Positions 8,331-17,513 are shown, counted from the first letter of the stretch. The stretch: DNA of 28,100 bases from a virus (IMGVR_UViG_3300003322_000736:1-28100), one strand, 5' to 3'. The notes: generated by a model not told the origin, from the sequence alone. Translations and numbers: made by a program.

Positions 8331-9659
8331 ATGGCGACTACGCAAACACCGCAAATTGTCAATCTCAATACGATCGTCACGCGGGCGTCTGTTCCTTCCC
8401 AACTTCAGCGCAGCGGCGCATTGATCTCGTTGGGAGGTACTACGCTTGCCACGGATGCTTATCAGTTCTGTGGACTTCTGTCCGATCTCACCTCAATTCT
8501 GAGTGCCAGTGGCAATTATCAGGAATTGACCAATATGGGCGAAACGTTCTTCGCTCAGGGTCAATCTAATGGTTTTTATGTACTGGAGCTAGGAACGGCT
8601 GTGGGAGTGGATGCGCAGATTGCATTGCTTCAGAGCTGGATTACCGCCAATCCGGGTGTGTTCTATATCTTCCTGGTTCCCGCTTCATGGGATTACTCGC
8701 AGGATGAGGTGGGTAGTGTTGCAGTCACCGCAGGTGGCACGGGATATACCTCAGCCCCTACGGTTGCATTCTCCGCGCCGACGTCCGGCACAACCGCCAC
8801 CGGTACGGCTGTCATCCAGAATGGCAAGGTCGTTTCCGTCACCATTACCAATCCCGGCTCAGGCTATACCGCAGCTCCTAGCGTGACCTTCACGGGCGGC
8901 GGCGGCAGTGGTGCGGCAGCTACGGCGAAACTTGCCTGTGCACTCGATATCCTGGCTGCCAACTATGCGAATCCGACGAGCAAGACTTACTTCTTCGTCA
9001 CGACCTCGCAAGCCAATCTGCCCAACTACGCCGGCACGAAATCGGTTCTCGCTTTTGTGCCCAGTCCGAATGCCGTATCGACGGAATTTGGCGCCGCAGC
9101 CTTCTTTTACCAATGGCTGGTAAACAATCCATCGGCGTCGAACAAGCTGGCACCGATGGCCTATCGGTATTTGTATGGCGTCACGCCATGGCCACAAACC
9201 GGTCAAAGTGCAGCCATCAATGCCATTCTTACAGGTAACGGCAATATCATCCTGACGGGTGCAGAAGGCGGCATTTCGAATGCCTGCATCTTCAAGGGAT
9301 TGCTCATGGATGGCTCACAAGCCAGCTGGTGGTATGGCGTGGATTGGTTCCAAATCAATGCCAAACAGAATTTGGCCGCGGCGATCATCAATGGATCTAA
9401 CAGTAATCCGCCGCTCCTGTATGACCAGCCCGGTATCAATACGCTTGCTGGCGTAGGCAACAACACGGGCTCAAGCGCGGTTTCTTTCGGATGCGCCTTG
9501 TCCGTATCCATCACTTCGACGGACTTCAACACCTACACCACGCAAAATCCGAACGATTATCAGGCAGGCATCTACAGCGGTTTTGCCGCAACGGTCGTGG
9601 GTCAAAACGGTTTCCTGACCGTCACCTTCAACATCGACGCGGTTCAGTTCGCGGTCTGA
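8331..9659 (+). CDS. Tail sheath protein (DUF3383-like) with inserted repeat domain
   Basis: A 442-residue protein with a CGGAGAG site before the ATG. The N-terminus, with the SLGGTTLATDAYQF and GNYQELTNMGETFFAQ segments, and the C-terminal block ending in NGFLTVTFNIDAVQFAV, match my knowledge of DUF3383 sheath proteins of contractile tails. Residues about 128-201 interrupt the framework with two copies of a G(T/S)GYT(S/A)AP(T/S)V(A/T)F motif (135-148 and 175-188) and a GGGGSGAAATA run. The tube gene follows directly, as in other myophages. This gene is the main reason for calling the phage contractile-tailed. Confidence 0.75.
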   Translation: MATTQTPQIVNLNTIVTRASVPSQLQRSGALISLGGTTLATDAYQFCGLLSDLTSILSASGNYQELTNMGETFFAQGQSNGFYVLELGTAVGVDAQIALLQSWITANPGVFYIFLVPASWDYSQDEVGSVAVTAGGTGYTSAPTVAFSAPTSGTTATGTAVIQNGKVVSVTITNPGSGYTAAPSVTFTGGGGSGAAATAKLACALDILAANYANPTSKTYFFVTTSQANLPNYAGTKSVLAFVPSPNAVSTEFGAAAFFYQWLVNNPSASNKLAPMAYRYLYGVTPWPQTGQSAAINAILTGNGNIILTGAEGGISNACIFKGLLMDGSQASWWYGVDWFQINAKQNLAAAIINGSNSNPPLLYDQPGINTLAGVGNNTGSSAVSFGCALSVSITSTDFNTYTTQNPNDYQAGIYSGFAATVVGQNGFLTVTFNIDAVQFAV

Positions 9660-9672
9660 TCAAGGATCAATC

Positions 9673-10119
9673 ATGGCTACCAATCCTCTCGTACAGCAGG
9701 GGACGCTTAACCGTGTCCGCGGTCAGGTCGTTGTCCCGAATTTCACTAATCTCAATATCACAGCGACTTACATGGGCAAGTCGATGCTTCGTCTTGCCCT
9801 GGAAGGCAATTTCACTGATCAAATTCCAACTGCCACGGGCGTGGTCAATTCGCCTGAGCCCTATGTGATGGCGACCTGTACGGTTGGATTGCTTCGCACT
9901 CAAGCGCTTTCGGGGCAGTGGTTGACGCAAGCACTCAACTATTCGGTCATCGGTCCTATCCAGGTCTATTCGGATAGTTCCGTCTTCCCGCTGGCTAATC
10001 TCGACAATTGCTCGATCTATCAGTTCGATCCTGGCGCCTTCGATGGCCAAGATCCGGTGGTACGCCTGATTCTGCGCGGCACGTTCTACCTCAATAACAA
10101 TCTGTGGAATCTGACCTGA
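9673..10119 (+). CDS. Tail tube protein (DUF3277-like)
   Basis: 148 residues with an AAGGATC site upstream. It has the size and beta-rich character of tube subunits and sits between the sheath gene and the tail-assembly chaperone, the fixed tube position in contractile tails. Features: LVQQGTLNRVRGQVVVPNF at the start and a C-terminal PVVRLILRGTFYLNN strand pair. It ends in a TGATG overlap with the chaperone gene. Assignment rests mainly on order and fold character. Confidence 0.7.
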   Translation: MATNPLVQQGTLNRVRGQVVVPNFTNLNITATYMGKSMLRLALEGNFTDQIPTATGVVNSPEPYVMATCTVGLLRTQALSGQWLTQALNYSVIGPIQVYSDSSVFPLANLDNCSIYQFDPGAFDGQDPVVRLILRGTFYLNNNLWNLT

Positions 10120-10861
10120 TGGCTACCATCAATGAGGCTTTGAATCTCGTTCTGCCGGCGCGCGCGGATGAGAAAGGTGTCCTGATCTATGCTTATCACT
10201 CGCCGATTTCACGCGAAGTGTTTGAGGCGAATTACCGATTCCTGGCGGCAACCAAAGCCGCCCTGGCGGGAAAGGGCGTTATCTACATGATGGATGCCGG
10301 CCCCCGTATCGCATCACTCACCTTTAAGGACGAGGCGCGCAGGGATGCGCTGGAGCGTGGTGATGTGGATGTCAAGGGAAATCCCAACGAAGATCACATG
10401 CATGCCTTCCTGGCTGAGATTCGGCGCCTCACCACCATTCTGGCACCGTCTGCCAATGGCTATCAGACCATCCCCGTGGATGCAGCTATCGCGCAAAATC
10501 TTCTGGATGAAGAGGAATGGATGGAAACGGAGTCCTCCATTGTTTTTTTTACCTTCAATTACTGGCTGAGCCGAAAAGCGATGCGAAGTCAGTTGGCATC
10601 GGCGACCGCTTCAGTCCTGAAAGCATCAGTTACATCCTTGTCAGCTATGGAGTTCATCGCTTCCTTGCAGACATCGATGCCGGTCGCGACTACCTCGGAA
10701 AAGGTGGTGTCATCGGGTCCCTGTTGAACCAGGTGGCGACTTATGGCTTTCAAGACGCCTTTGATCCTGATGATTTTCCCTATCGAACCGCGCGCGAGTT
10801 CCGTGAGCGGTATCTGACCACTTTGCTGAAAGAATTGCTGAAAGGATCGGGACGTGCCTAA
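10119..10861 (+). CDS. Tail assembly chaperone, two frames joined by a probable -1 frameshift
   Basis: The zero frame starts at ATG 10119 (TGATG overlap) and could run to 10727 as a 202-residue protein. After a run of eight T at 10543-10550, the -1 frame gives a coding-like sequence to 10861, while the zero frame becomes Ser/Thr/Ala-rich and noise-like. Slippage at T TTT TTT gives a fused product of about 247 residues: 144 from the first frame and 103 from the second, ending LKELLKGSGRA. A gene split over two frames just before the tape measure is the classic tail-chaperone arrangement (lambda G/GT). The zero-frame tail is longer after the slip than usual, so a real indel or a homopolymer sequencing error is the alternative. 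Confidence 0.65.
10544..10550 (+). other. Slippery heptamer T TTT TTT
   Basis: In the zero frame the codons are GTT TTT TTT ACC, so T TTT TTT is placed correctly for tandem -1 slippage. GGAG at 10529-10532 lies 11 bases upstream, at a distance where internal Shine-Dalgarno sequences stimulate -1 shifts. A six-pair hairpin at 10579-10601 lies rather far downstream. Confidence 0.6.
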
Positions 10862-12686
10862 CAAGCCTATTATCTCGATCGATGTCAACGATCAGCAATT
10901 TAAGGCTTTCTTTGAGCTGTTTCAGCAATTCAAAGGACAGATGGGGGAGTTGCCAGAGGAGTGGAAGCAGGTTGGACAGAGTGCCCAGGAAAGCCATGAG
11001 GCTATGGCGGGTGCGGCCGGCGCCATTGTTGACTCCATGCTGCAGGCGAAGAATCACGCCTCTGATCTCGCGCAGCATCTCAAGGGAGCCGTAGAGGCGC
11101 AGAAGCAATTCCGTCTCGTCACCAGCGAAGGCGAGACCGGCTTAAAGCGCATGGGCAAGGAAGCTAAGGAATTGGCCGATACGCTCTTTGGTATTGGCAA
11201 GTTCCTGTTCAAGTTGGGCGCCATTGGCGTCGGTCTTGGCGCTGGCGCACTTTTCGGCATTGACCGGCTCGCTGAAAGCGCTGTGGGAAATCAGCGACAA
11301 GCTCGCGGTCTTGGTCTGACGACCGGTCAATTCCGCGCCTTTAGTACGGATGTGGCGAGCCGCGGTTATTCGGATGAGGCGACACTCGCCAAGATCTCCG
11401 ATGCCAAGAACGATTATGTAGGCCGCGCCTATTTGGCCCAGGCCACCGGCTTGACCATGAATGAGATCATGGGGACTGATGCCGGAACCCTGGCCGTTCG
11501 CTTGGCCATGAAGGAGCATGCGCTATGGAATAGTACGGCACCGGAACAGCGCCCCACGCTCGCCCAGCTTCCCTCCTTCCAATATCTCGGCCAAGGAACG
11601 GAGCAATTCCAGCGCAATGGCGCCGCATCGCCTGCCGAGCTTCAATCCGCGCTCGCCAACTATCAGCGCGATAGCAAAAATTTGAACATAAGCAATAAGG
11701 ACACGGATGCGCTTTATTCGTTTTCTAGACGACTCACCTTAGCGGGACAGGATCTAGAGACCTATTTCACCTCCAAGCTTGCGCAGCTGGGACCAAAACT
11801 CGGCGACTTCATTACAAACCTGGAGAATGATGCAAAAATTCTTCTGGATGAAGTTTTGACTCCGGACAATCTCAAGAAAGTTGGAGAAAGCCTTAAAGAT
11901 TTTGCCCAATATCTAGGAAGTGACGATTTTCGAAAAACTCTCAGAGAAGTAGGAGAAGACATAAAGACATTTGGAAGTGACGTTATGGCGGTAGCCAAAT
12001 TCATCGCTGACCTACTTCCTGACAAATATAAGCTTCCAGAGGAGCAGATCGATCCAAACAGCAAGATTGATCCATATAGCTCGGCTTATATGAAGTCGAA
12101 TCCCTATAATTTCTCTCAGGATGTTCATAGAGGATGGTTTGGAGATTGGAAGGAGCCAATTTATCAGGGTCCTTACTACAATTTCCTTAATCCAAATAAC
12201 CCTGATTATGGGAAATATGCGTCAACCTTGAAGGGCCTTGAGGGACAGTATGGCCTTCAATCCGGATTGTTGAATTCCGTCGAATTTGCCGAATCGGCTG
12301 GAGTTCAAAATTCAGTATCACCCAAGGGTGCAAAAGGCCCATTTCAGTTTACGGATGCCACCGCTAAGGATTACGGAATCACCGATCCTTACGATTTTGG
12401 ACAATCATCTAAGGGTGCCGCTCAGTACTTATCCAATTTGAGTCGTCATTATAGGGGCGACATTAGGAAAGAACTTGCTGCGTACAATTGGGGTCCTGGA
12501 AATGTGGATGCCGATATCGTTGCCCATAGAGGAGATTGGGAGAAATACGCACCAACTGAAACGAAGGCATATATTGATCGGGTTCTAAAGCTTCTAGCCA
12601 AGAACCAGGCTCAAGGCACGAAGGTTACGGTCATCAACAAGCCCGGCACCAACGTATCCGTATCCACCAACGCGGGAAGCATCTGA
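10854..12686 (+). CDS. Tape measure protein with C-terminal lytic transglycosylase domain
   Basis: 610 residues from a GTG start; AAAGGA lies seven bases upstream and the start overlaps the chaperone stop by eight bases. The N-terminal 110 residues are helical. A glycine-rich hydrophobic segment lies near residues 118-140. The C-terminal part (about 455-600) is an SLT-type transglycosylase: the ES pair E480-S481 is the likely catalytic site, followed by SPKGAKGPFQF and AAYNWGPGNVDADI. Tape measures set tail length and often carry muralytic domains to cross the cell wall. At 610 residues the tail should be short. Codon use turns visibly AT-richer from about 11680 to 12600, over the C-terminal third. 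Confidence 0.8.
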   Translation: MPNKPIISIDVNDQQFKAFFELFQQFKGQMGELPEEWKQVGQSAQESHEAMAGAAGAIVDSMLQAKNHASDLAQHLKGAVEAQKQFRLVTSEGETGLKRMGKEAKELADTLFGIGKFLFKLGAIGVGLGAGALFGIDRLAESAVGNQRQARGLGLTTGQFRAFSTDVASRGYSDEATLAKISDAKNDYVGRAYLAQATGLTMNEIMGTDAGTLAVRLAMKEHALWNSTAPEQRPTLAQLPSFQYLGQGTEQFQRNGAASPAELQSALANYQRDSKNLNISNKDTDALYSFSRRLTLAGQDLETYFTSKLAQLGPKLGDFITNLENDAKILLDEVLTPDNLKKVGESLKDFAQYLGSDDFRKTLREVGEDIKTFGSDVMAVAKFIADLLPDKYKLPEEQIDPNSKIDPYSSAYMKSNPYNFSQDVHRGWFGDWKEPIYQGPYYNFLNPNNPDYGKYASTLKGLEGQYGLQSGLLNSVEFAESAGVQNSVSPKGAKGPFQFTDATAKDYGITDPYDFGQSSKGAAQYLSNLSRHYRGDIRKELAAYNWGPGNVDADIVAHRGDWEKYAPTETKAYIDRVLKLLAKNQAQGTKVTVINKPGTNVSVSTNAGSI

Positions 12687-12687
12687 T

Positions 12688-13410
12688 ATGCCCGGCGCCT
12701 TCGCATCATTGGCTAGCTCGGCCTATGATCTGGCCTTTCAGGTTTCACCGATCATCCTCGTTGGTGGCTCCTACGCCAATTCACTTGGCAATGCTATGCC
12801 CATTATCGGGCTTGTTGGACAATTGGCTGCATTGGGTCAAGGCATACTAACCAATGGCCTAAGTTCGGATGATTTCTTCGCGCGCTATCTAGTTGAGCCA
12901 GGCGGAACACTGATCAATTTCACGATCGGTAAGTATCCCTTCGCGAATCAACAGGTGGCTGCGAATGCGGTCATTCAGCAGCCTAAGAATGTTTCCCTGC
13001 GTATGATTTGCCCCGTCAAGGATCAGGCTGGCTATCTTTCTAAGCTGGCCATCATGACGTCATTACAGGTCTCCCTAGAGCAGCACATCAATGCAGGCGG
13101 AACCTTCAATGTGGCGACACCAGCGTTCCTGTATACCAATGGCATCCTGATCGGCATGACCGATATCACCTCTGGCACAACCAATCAGAAGCAGATTGAG
13201 TATCAACTCGACTTTGAATTTCCGCTCATTACACAAGGGCAGGCGCAATCCGCCCTGAGTACCCTGATCGGAAAAGTGAGCTCCGGTCAGCCGGTTACAT
13301 CCTCATCCTGGTCGGGACAGATTGGATCGCCTGGATCATTACCGGGCGGCAATGGCTTGTTGGCTGGCGTTACTGAGTCCAGTTATACGCCATCGATGAT
13401 CATGCAATGA
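12688..13410 (+). CDS. Tail/baseplate protein, family not recognised
   Basis: 240 residues, starting one base after the tape-measure stop. The N-terminal 60 residues are hydrophobic and glycine-rich (PIILVGGSYANSLGNAMPII, then LVGQLAALGQGIL), followed by a mixed beta region and a Ser/Gly/Pro-rich low-complexity end. In contractile phages this place is held by proteins linking the tape measure or tube end to the baseplate hub. No enzyme motif is visible. Confidence 0.55.
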   Translation: MPGAFASLASSAYDLAFQVSPIILVGGSYANSLGNAMPIIGLVGQLAALGQGILTNGLSSDDFFARYLVEPGGTLINFTIGKYPFANQQVAANAVIQQPKNVSLRMICPVKDQAGYLSKLAIMTSLQVSLEQHINAGGTFNVATPAFLYTNGILIGMTDITSGTTNQKQIEYQLDFEFPLITQGQAQSALSTLIGKVSSGQPVTSSSWSGQIGSPGSLPGGNGLLAGVTESSYTPSMIMQ

Positions 13411-13685
13411 CAACAGTCATTCCATTTCTGCCCAATCCGAACGGATCGCCGCCATTTCAGGCAGTTTTTACGCTGGATGGAGCAAATGTCACGGGCTCCG
13501 CAACATGGAACATAGCGGGACAGCGTTGGTATCTCACCTTGTCCGATCAGTTCGGCAATCTTTTGTGGTCGGGGGCTATGGTTGGATCTCCGATTGGGTT
13601 TGATATACCCTTGGCCCCTGGCGTATTTCAGACATCGACCATCCTTTATCGAGTCGACACCGGAAATTTTGAGGTGTCATCGTGA
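13407..13685 (+). CDS. Small baseplate-associated protein
   Basis: 92 residues with ATGA overlap at the start and GTGA overlap at the end, so tightly coupled to both neighbours. It is beta-rich, with WNIAGQRWYLTLSDQFGNLLW and a Pro/Gly ending. Small proteins of this type, sometimes described as similar to one another across myophages, precede the hub gene. Function unknown. Confidence 0.6.
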   Translation: MTTVIPFLPNPNGSPPFQAVFTLDGANVTGSATWNIAGQRWYLTLSDQFGNLLWSGAMVGSPIGFDIPLAPGVFQTSTILYRVDTGNFEVSS

Positions 13686-14635
13686 GGTATTACGACATAG
13701 CGATCACGCCAAAGGGATCGTCAACGCCGCTATCGACATGGAGTTCTCATCCTGGCGGAGTTTATGATCCTGCCGCCGCGAACATAGAATTTGACATGCC
13801 AGTTCTTCCCTATGGGACGCCGGCAGGCGGTCAATCGATCACCATAGAAGGCGTGTCGCTTCAAATGATCAGCCAAGCCAAGCAACTGGCTGGCCGGAAC
13901 CTGACGATCAAGGCGGGCATGCAGAAAGGGTTGCCTTTGGCGAACCCCGCTCAAGCCGGTGTCATCATCGCAGGGAACATCTTTCAAGCCTTCGGAAATT
14001 GGGAAGGCACGGAAATGTCCCTGGATTTTGTGTTATTTCCCGCCGTGTATGACTATAACAATCAGGGAAATTTTTCTTTTTCGTGGTACGCCGGGAGTCC
14101 TTTGTCAGATGCCATAAAGGCAACCTTGGCTATCGCATATCCTGATTTTCAGATCAGCATAAACATCGGGTCCAACCTGGTGTTGAACAACGATGAATTT
14201 AACGTCTGCCATACGCTAGACGAATTTGCGTCATACATTGGCGACCTTACGGAAGGCATCTTCCAACAGCGTGTAAATATCACCATTCAGGCGGGCAAAC
14301 TTGTCATTTATGACAAAACCTACCAGCCATCGCCGATTCAAATCGCCTTCACGGATCTCATCGGTCAACCGACATGGATCGAGCCGCAGGTCATGCAGAT
14401 GAAAACGGTGATGCGAGCTGACCTACAGCTTGGCTCGGTGATTACCATGCCGCAAGGTATGCAAAATGCGCCGGGGCTAGTCAATACGACGGCTGCATCC
14501 TATCCATCCAGTTCAAAATACGAAAGCGCATTTCAGAACAACTTCTTGATTACCGAGCTTAGGCAAGTTGGAAGCTATCGATCTTCCGATTCCTCGGCTT
14601 GGTCTACCATTTTCAACTGCACTCCGGTGATCTGA
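13682..14635 (+). CDS. Baseplate hub-like protein
   Basis: 317 residues from a GTG that overlaps the previous stop as GTGA. The order before a spike gene, the size and the domain character (beta-rich N-terminal half, a central LSDAIKATLAIAYPDFQISINIG helix, then a second beta region) fit a gp27/gpD-type hub, the trimeric ring on which the spike sits. It ends in a TGATG overlap with the spike gene. I infer the role from order and do not see a decisive motif. Confidence 0.55.
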   Translation: MRYYDIAITPKGSSTPLSTWSSHPGGVYDPAAANIEFDMPVLPYGTPAGGQSITIEGVSLQMISQAKQLAGRNLTIKAGMQKGLPLANPAQAGVIIAGNIFQAFGNWEGTEMSLDFVLFPAVYDYNNQGNFSFSWYAGSPLSDAIKATLAIAYPDFQISINIGSNLVLNNDEFNVCHTLDEFASYIGDLTEGIFQQRVNITIQAGKLVIYDKTYQPSPIQIAFTDLIGQPTWIEPQVMQMKTVMRADLQLGSVITMPQGMQNAPGLVNTTAASYPSSSKYESAFQNNFLITELRQVGSYRSSDSSAWSTIFNCTPVI

Positions 14636-15240
14636 TGGGTAACAACTACCTTAAGAACTGGCTGCAGAAGACGCAGAATCAGCAGGCGATCAGTCGCGCC
14701 ATGCAGATTATGCAGACAAAAGGCTATGCGTTTCCATGTCGCGTCGTTTCCGTTTCGGGCTCCATTGTCACGGTTGCTTTTGAGATTCAGGATGACACGC
14801 TAACGCTTCCACAGGTGACGATTCCAAAGGCCGAAAGCCAATGGATTCGATCACCGACGCAGGTTGGCGAATTTGGCATTACGGTGCCAGCCGATGCCTA
14901 TCTTGGCGGCATTTCGGGACTTGGTGGCGGAACGGCGAATATGACTCGCCGCGGCAATCTTTCGTCATTGGTTTATGTGCCCTGCGGAAGCAAGAATTTC
15001 CCGCACGTCGATCAGAATGCCGCTTATATCGCGGGGCCGCAAGGTGCGGTGATTCAGACGCAAGATGGCACGTCATCCATAGTGGTCAATGAATCAGGAA
15101 TTACCATGACTTTTGGCGGAAAAGTCGTGACGCTTAACGGATCCGGCTTCACTATCGATGGCATCTTGTTCGATACGCACAAGCATATCTATTCGCCCGG
15201 AACAGGAACACCAACGGATACGGGTGGTCCTGTGTCATGA
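14635..15240 (+). CDS. Baseplate spike protein (gpV/gp138-like) with HxH tip
   Basis: 201 residues. I chose the ATG at 14635 because it makes a TGATG overlap; an upstream in-frame start at 14599 lies inside the hub gene. Residues about 30-90 suit an OB-fold. The C-terminal half is a repetitive beta region (AVIQTQDGTSSIVVNESGITMTF in part) ending in DTHKHIYSPGTGTPTDTGGP, with H182 and H184 as the HxH pair. Phage spikes of the P2 gpV and phi92 gp138 kind bind an iron ion through such tip histidines. It would pierce the outer membrane on contraction. Confidence 0.8.
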   Translation: MGNNYLKNWLQKTQNQQAISRAMQIMQTKGYAFPCRVVSVSGSIVTVAFEIQDDTLTLPQVTIPKAESQWIRSPTQVGEFGITVPADAYLGGISGLGGGTANMTRRGNLSSLVYVPCGSKNFPHVDQNAAYIAGPQGAVIQTQDGTSSIVVNESGITMTFGGKVVTLNGSGFTIDGILFDTHKHIYSPGTGTPTDTGGPVS

Positions 15241-15584
15241 GGACCTATGGGCGCATAACCAATTCGGACGGAAGCCTAAGTTGGGTTGTCGTAACGACCG
15301 ACGCCAATGGGTATAACGACAACGTATATCTGACAAATCTCGCCCATGTCCTAAAGCTCAATCTGAACGAGTCACCGTTCTACGCCAATTATGGGATTCC
15401 GCAGTATCAAACGGTCATCACGCAGGTCTTCCCCGATTACTACGCGATGATCACGCAGATGCAGTTTGCGCCATATTTCGCATCTCTGACGATAACTCGA
15501 CGTCCAACGAGTAATCCACCCATCTACGATGTCACGGCAGTAACGCATAGCGGTGCCATCATCAACAAGATCATTGCGACATGA
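15237..15584 (+). CDS. Baseplate wedge protein, gp25/gpW-like
   Basis: 115 residues with ATGA overlaps on both sides. Its place between spike and gpJ-like wedge, its size, and the segment LTNLAHVLKLNLNESPFYANYG fit the gp25/gpW (or Mu gp46) wedge group, though the classic EPR motif of gp25 is not present. The C-terminal strands (ITRRPTSNPPIYDVTAVTHSG) would contribute to the wedge core. Confidence 0.6.
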   Translation: MRTYGRITNSDGSLSWVVVTTDANGYNDNVYLTNLAHVLKLNLNESPFYANYGIPQYQTVITQVFPDYYAMITQMQFAPYFASLTITRRPTSNPPIYDVTAVTHSGAIINKIIAT

Positions 15585-16792
15585 CCGATTCGACCTCCAT
15601 ACCGGTAGTTATGACCTCGGCTGGCGCGGTCGCCACCCCTCCGGAAGTGCTACGGACAACGTTAGTATCACAAGTGGAGGCAACCAATCCGGACTACACT
15701 GCCAACCTGCCCGGCGAATTGGTTGAGGATATAGCGTCCACGGATGTGGGTGCGATGGCGATGATCGATCAAGCGAGAGTGGATGCAATTAACAGCTTGA
15801 CGCCATATGGCGCTAATGCCTTCGTTCTTTCGCAACAAGGAATTATGTTGGGAATTCTACAGGGAAAGTCGACCAACACGAGTGTTCTCGTCGTTATCTC
15901 CAGCACAAATTCCAATGGCTATGTCATACCAGCTGGATTTATTGTTGGAGATGGTACTAATCAATATATAATTCAGGATGGCGGCATCATCGGAACAAGT
16001 GGATCTACGGCTCCTATGCTGGCAGTGGCGAGTCAATCAGGCTCTTGGCCAGTTCCATCCAATTCAGTCACGCAGATAGTCACATCAGTTCCTAGCCCTT
16101 ATAGCCTGACGGTCAACAATCCACAGGCCGGGACGCCATCCACGGGATCGGAATCGGTTCAAGACTACCGCTCGCGAATTATTCAAGCAGTTCGTATAGC
16201 TGGACAAGGTACACCCGACTATATACAAACCCTGATCAAGGCCGTTCCGGGCGTAACGCCGCGCCTTGTGTCTATCCTGCAATCTACTTTTGGATGGGAA
16301 ATTCTGTGCGGTGGCGGCGATCCCTACCAGGTAGCCTTTGCCATCTATCAGGGAACGCTTGATCTCTCCACGATCGTTGGGTCTAACACGTCCTCTCGCA
16401 ATGTCAATGTAACGATTACGGATGGCCCAAACCAATACACGCTAACCTATGTGAATCCGCCGCAACAGGTCGTCGGCGTTCAGGCCGTATGGAATACGGA
16501 TCTTCCAAGTTTCACATCAGGAGGTCAGGTGAATCAGGATGGCGCCACGGCCATCATGAATTACATTAACGGCATTATCGTCGGTCAGCCGCTCAACTTG
16601 ATGGGTCTACAAAATGCCTTCCAATCAGCTGTTTCCTCAATTCTACCTGTCGAGAACCTATCGGCATTGACATTCACTATTACGGTCAATGGTTCGGTTG
16701 TGACGCCGGAGGCAGGAACAAGCCTGATCCTCTCTGATCCAGAGAGCTACTTCCAGATCAGCGCCACTGGCATCACGGTCACGCAGGGCTGA
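15581..16792 (+). CDS. Baseplate J-like wedge protein
   Basis: 403 residues with an ATGA overlap. The N-terminus contains the helical block ELVEDIASTDVGAMAMIDQARVDAIN and the SLTPYGANAFVLSQQGIMLGI turn typical of gpJ/gp47 wedge proteins. Next come a beta region with GxIxG-type strands and an ESVQDYRSRIIQAVRIAGQGTPDYI helix, also standard for this family. The family builds the outer ring of contractile baseplates. Strong agreement of motif order, length and position. Confidence 0.8.
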   Translation: MTDSTSIPVVMTSAGAVATPPEVLRTTLVSQVEATNPDYTANLPGELVEDIASTDVGAMAMIDQARVDAINSLTPYGANAFVLSQQGIMLGILQGKSTNTSVLVVISSTNSNGYVIPAGFIVGDGTNQYIIQDGGIIGTSGSTAPMLAVASQSGSWPVPSNSVTQIVTSVPSPYSLTVNNPQAGTPSTGSESVQDYRSRIIQAVRIAGQGTPDYIQTLIKAVPGVTPRLVSILQSTFGWEILCGGGDPYQVAFAIYQGTLDLSTIVGSNTSSRNVNVTITDGPNQYTLTYVNPPQQVVGVQAVWNTDLPSFTSGGQVNQDGATAIMNYINGIIVGQPLNLMGLQNAFQSAVSSILPVENLSALTFTITVNGSVVTPEAGTSLILSDPESYFQISATGITVTQG

Positions 16793-16793
16793 T

Positions 16794-17513
16794 ATGTTGA
16801 CCGAATCGTTCTCACAGGTCCCTCTAACGCAAGTCATCCTGAGCTACCTCTATCAGGAGTATCAGGACGATGAGGATTTGCAGGCTTTCGTCAATAGCTT
16901 TAACGGTATTTCGCAGGGCTACCTTGACTGGTTTTCCAATACGCCATTGAGCGTCTATACATCGCCCAACATCTCTGGTCCGCTCCTGGACTGGGTAGGT
17001 CAAGGTCTCTACAACATTTTTCGACCCGTCCTATCGAATTCCACGTCGCGCTCCTATGGCTCCTATAACACGGCCCCGTATGACACATTAGCCTTCCGTG
17101 TGAGGCATAAGATCACATCGGGTTCTTCAAGCCTGGCAAACGACGATCTCTATAAAAGAACGCTGACATGGCATACCTATCTAGGCGATGGCCGCCAAAT
17201 GTCCGTGATATGGCTACGTCGCCGAGTCGCACGGTTCCTTTATGGCGTTGACGGTACCGACATTCCTGATATCAGCTTGTTGAATAATGTCAGTATCACT
17301 CGCTCTTCAACCGGGTATATGGGCCGATTTGCTTCATCTCCCTATAACACCCAAGCCTATAGCACTCGAAAAAGCAAAGAGAATCTTTCCGCAAGATCCC
17401 TACAGATAAGAATTCCTTCCGGCGTTACTTCATCGCAGTTCAAGAGCATATTCGATGGCGGATTTCTCGCCACGCCATTCCAAGTGAAAATATCGGTATT
17501 GATCAGTTCCTGA
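16794..17513 (+). CDS. Baseplate/tail protein, DUF2612-like
   Basis: 239 residues starting one base after the previous stop. Residues 1-60 are helical (LYQEYQDDEDLQAFVNSFN, then QGYLDWF), followed by ISGPLLDWVGQGLYNIFRP, a pattern I know from DUF2612 proteins that link wedge and fibre, in the same place as gpI of P2. The C-terminal half is basic and beta-rich. A clear terminator follows. Confidence 0.7.
   Translation: MLTESFSQVPLTQVILSYLYQEYQDDEDLQAFVNSFNGISQGYLDWFSNTPLSVYTSPNISGPLLDWVGQGLYNIFRPVLSNSTSRSYGSYNTAPYDTLAFRVRHKITSGSSSLANDDLYKRTLTWHTYLGDGRQMSVIWLRRRVARFLYGVDGTDIPDISLLNNVSITRSSTGYMGRFASSPYNTQAYSTRKSKENLSARSLQIRIPSGVTSSQFKSIFDGGFLATPFQVKISVLISS

Noticed and set aside
10564-10572. 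GGC-TGA-GCC hairpin as frameshift stimulator
   Set aside because: Three pairs with a three-base loop is too weak to support a claim.
10517-10861. Separate gene starting at ATG 10517
   Set aside because: Residues before the T run read as noise and there is no ribosome site; the coding part begins only after the slip site, so a frameshift product fits better.
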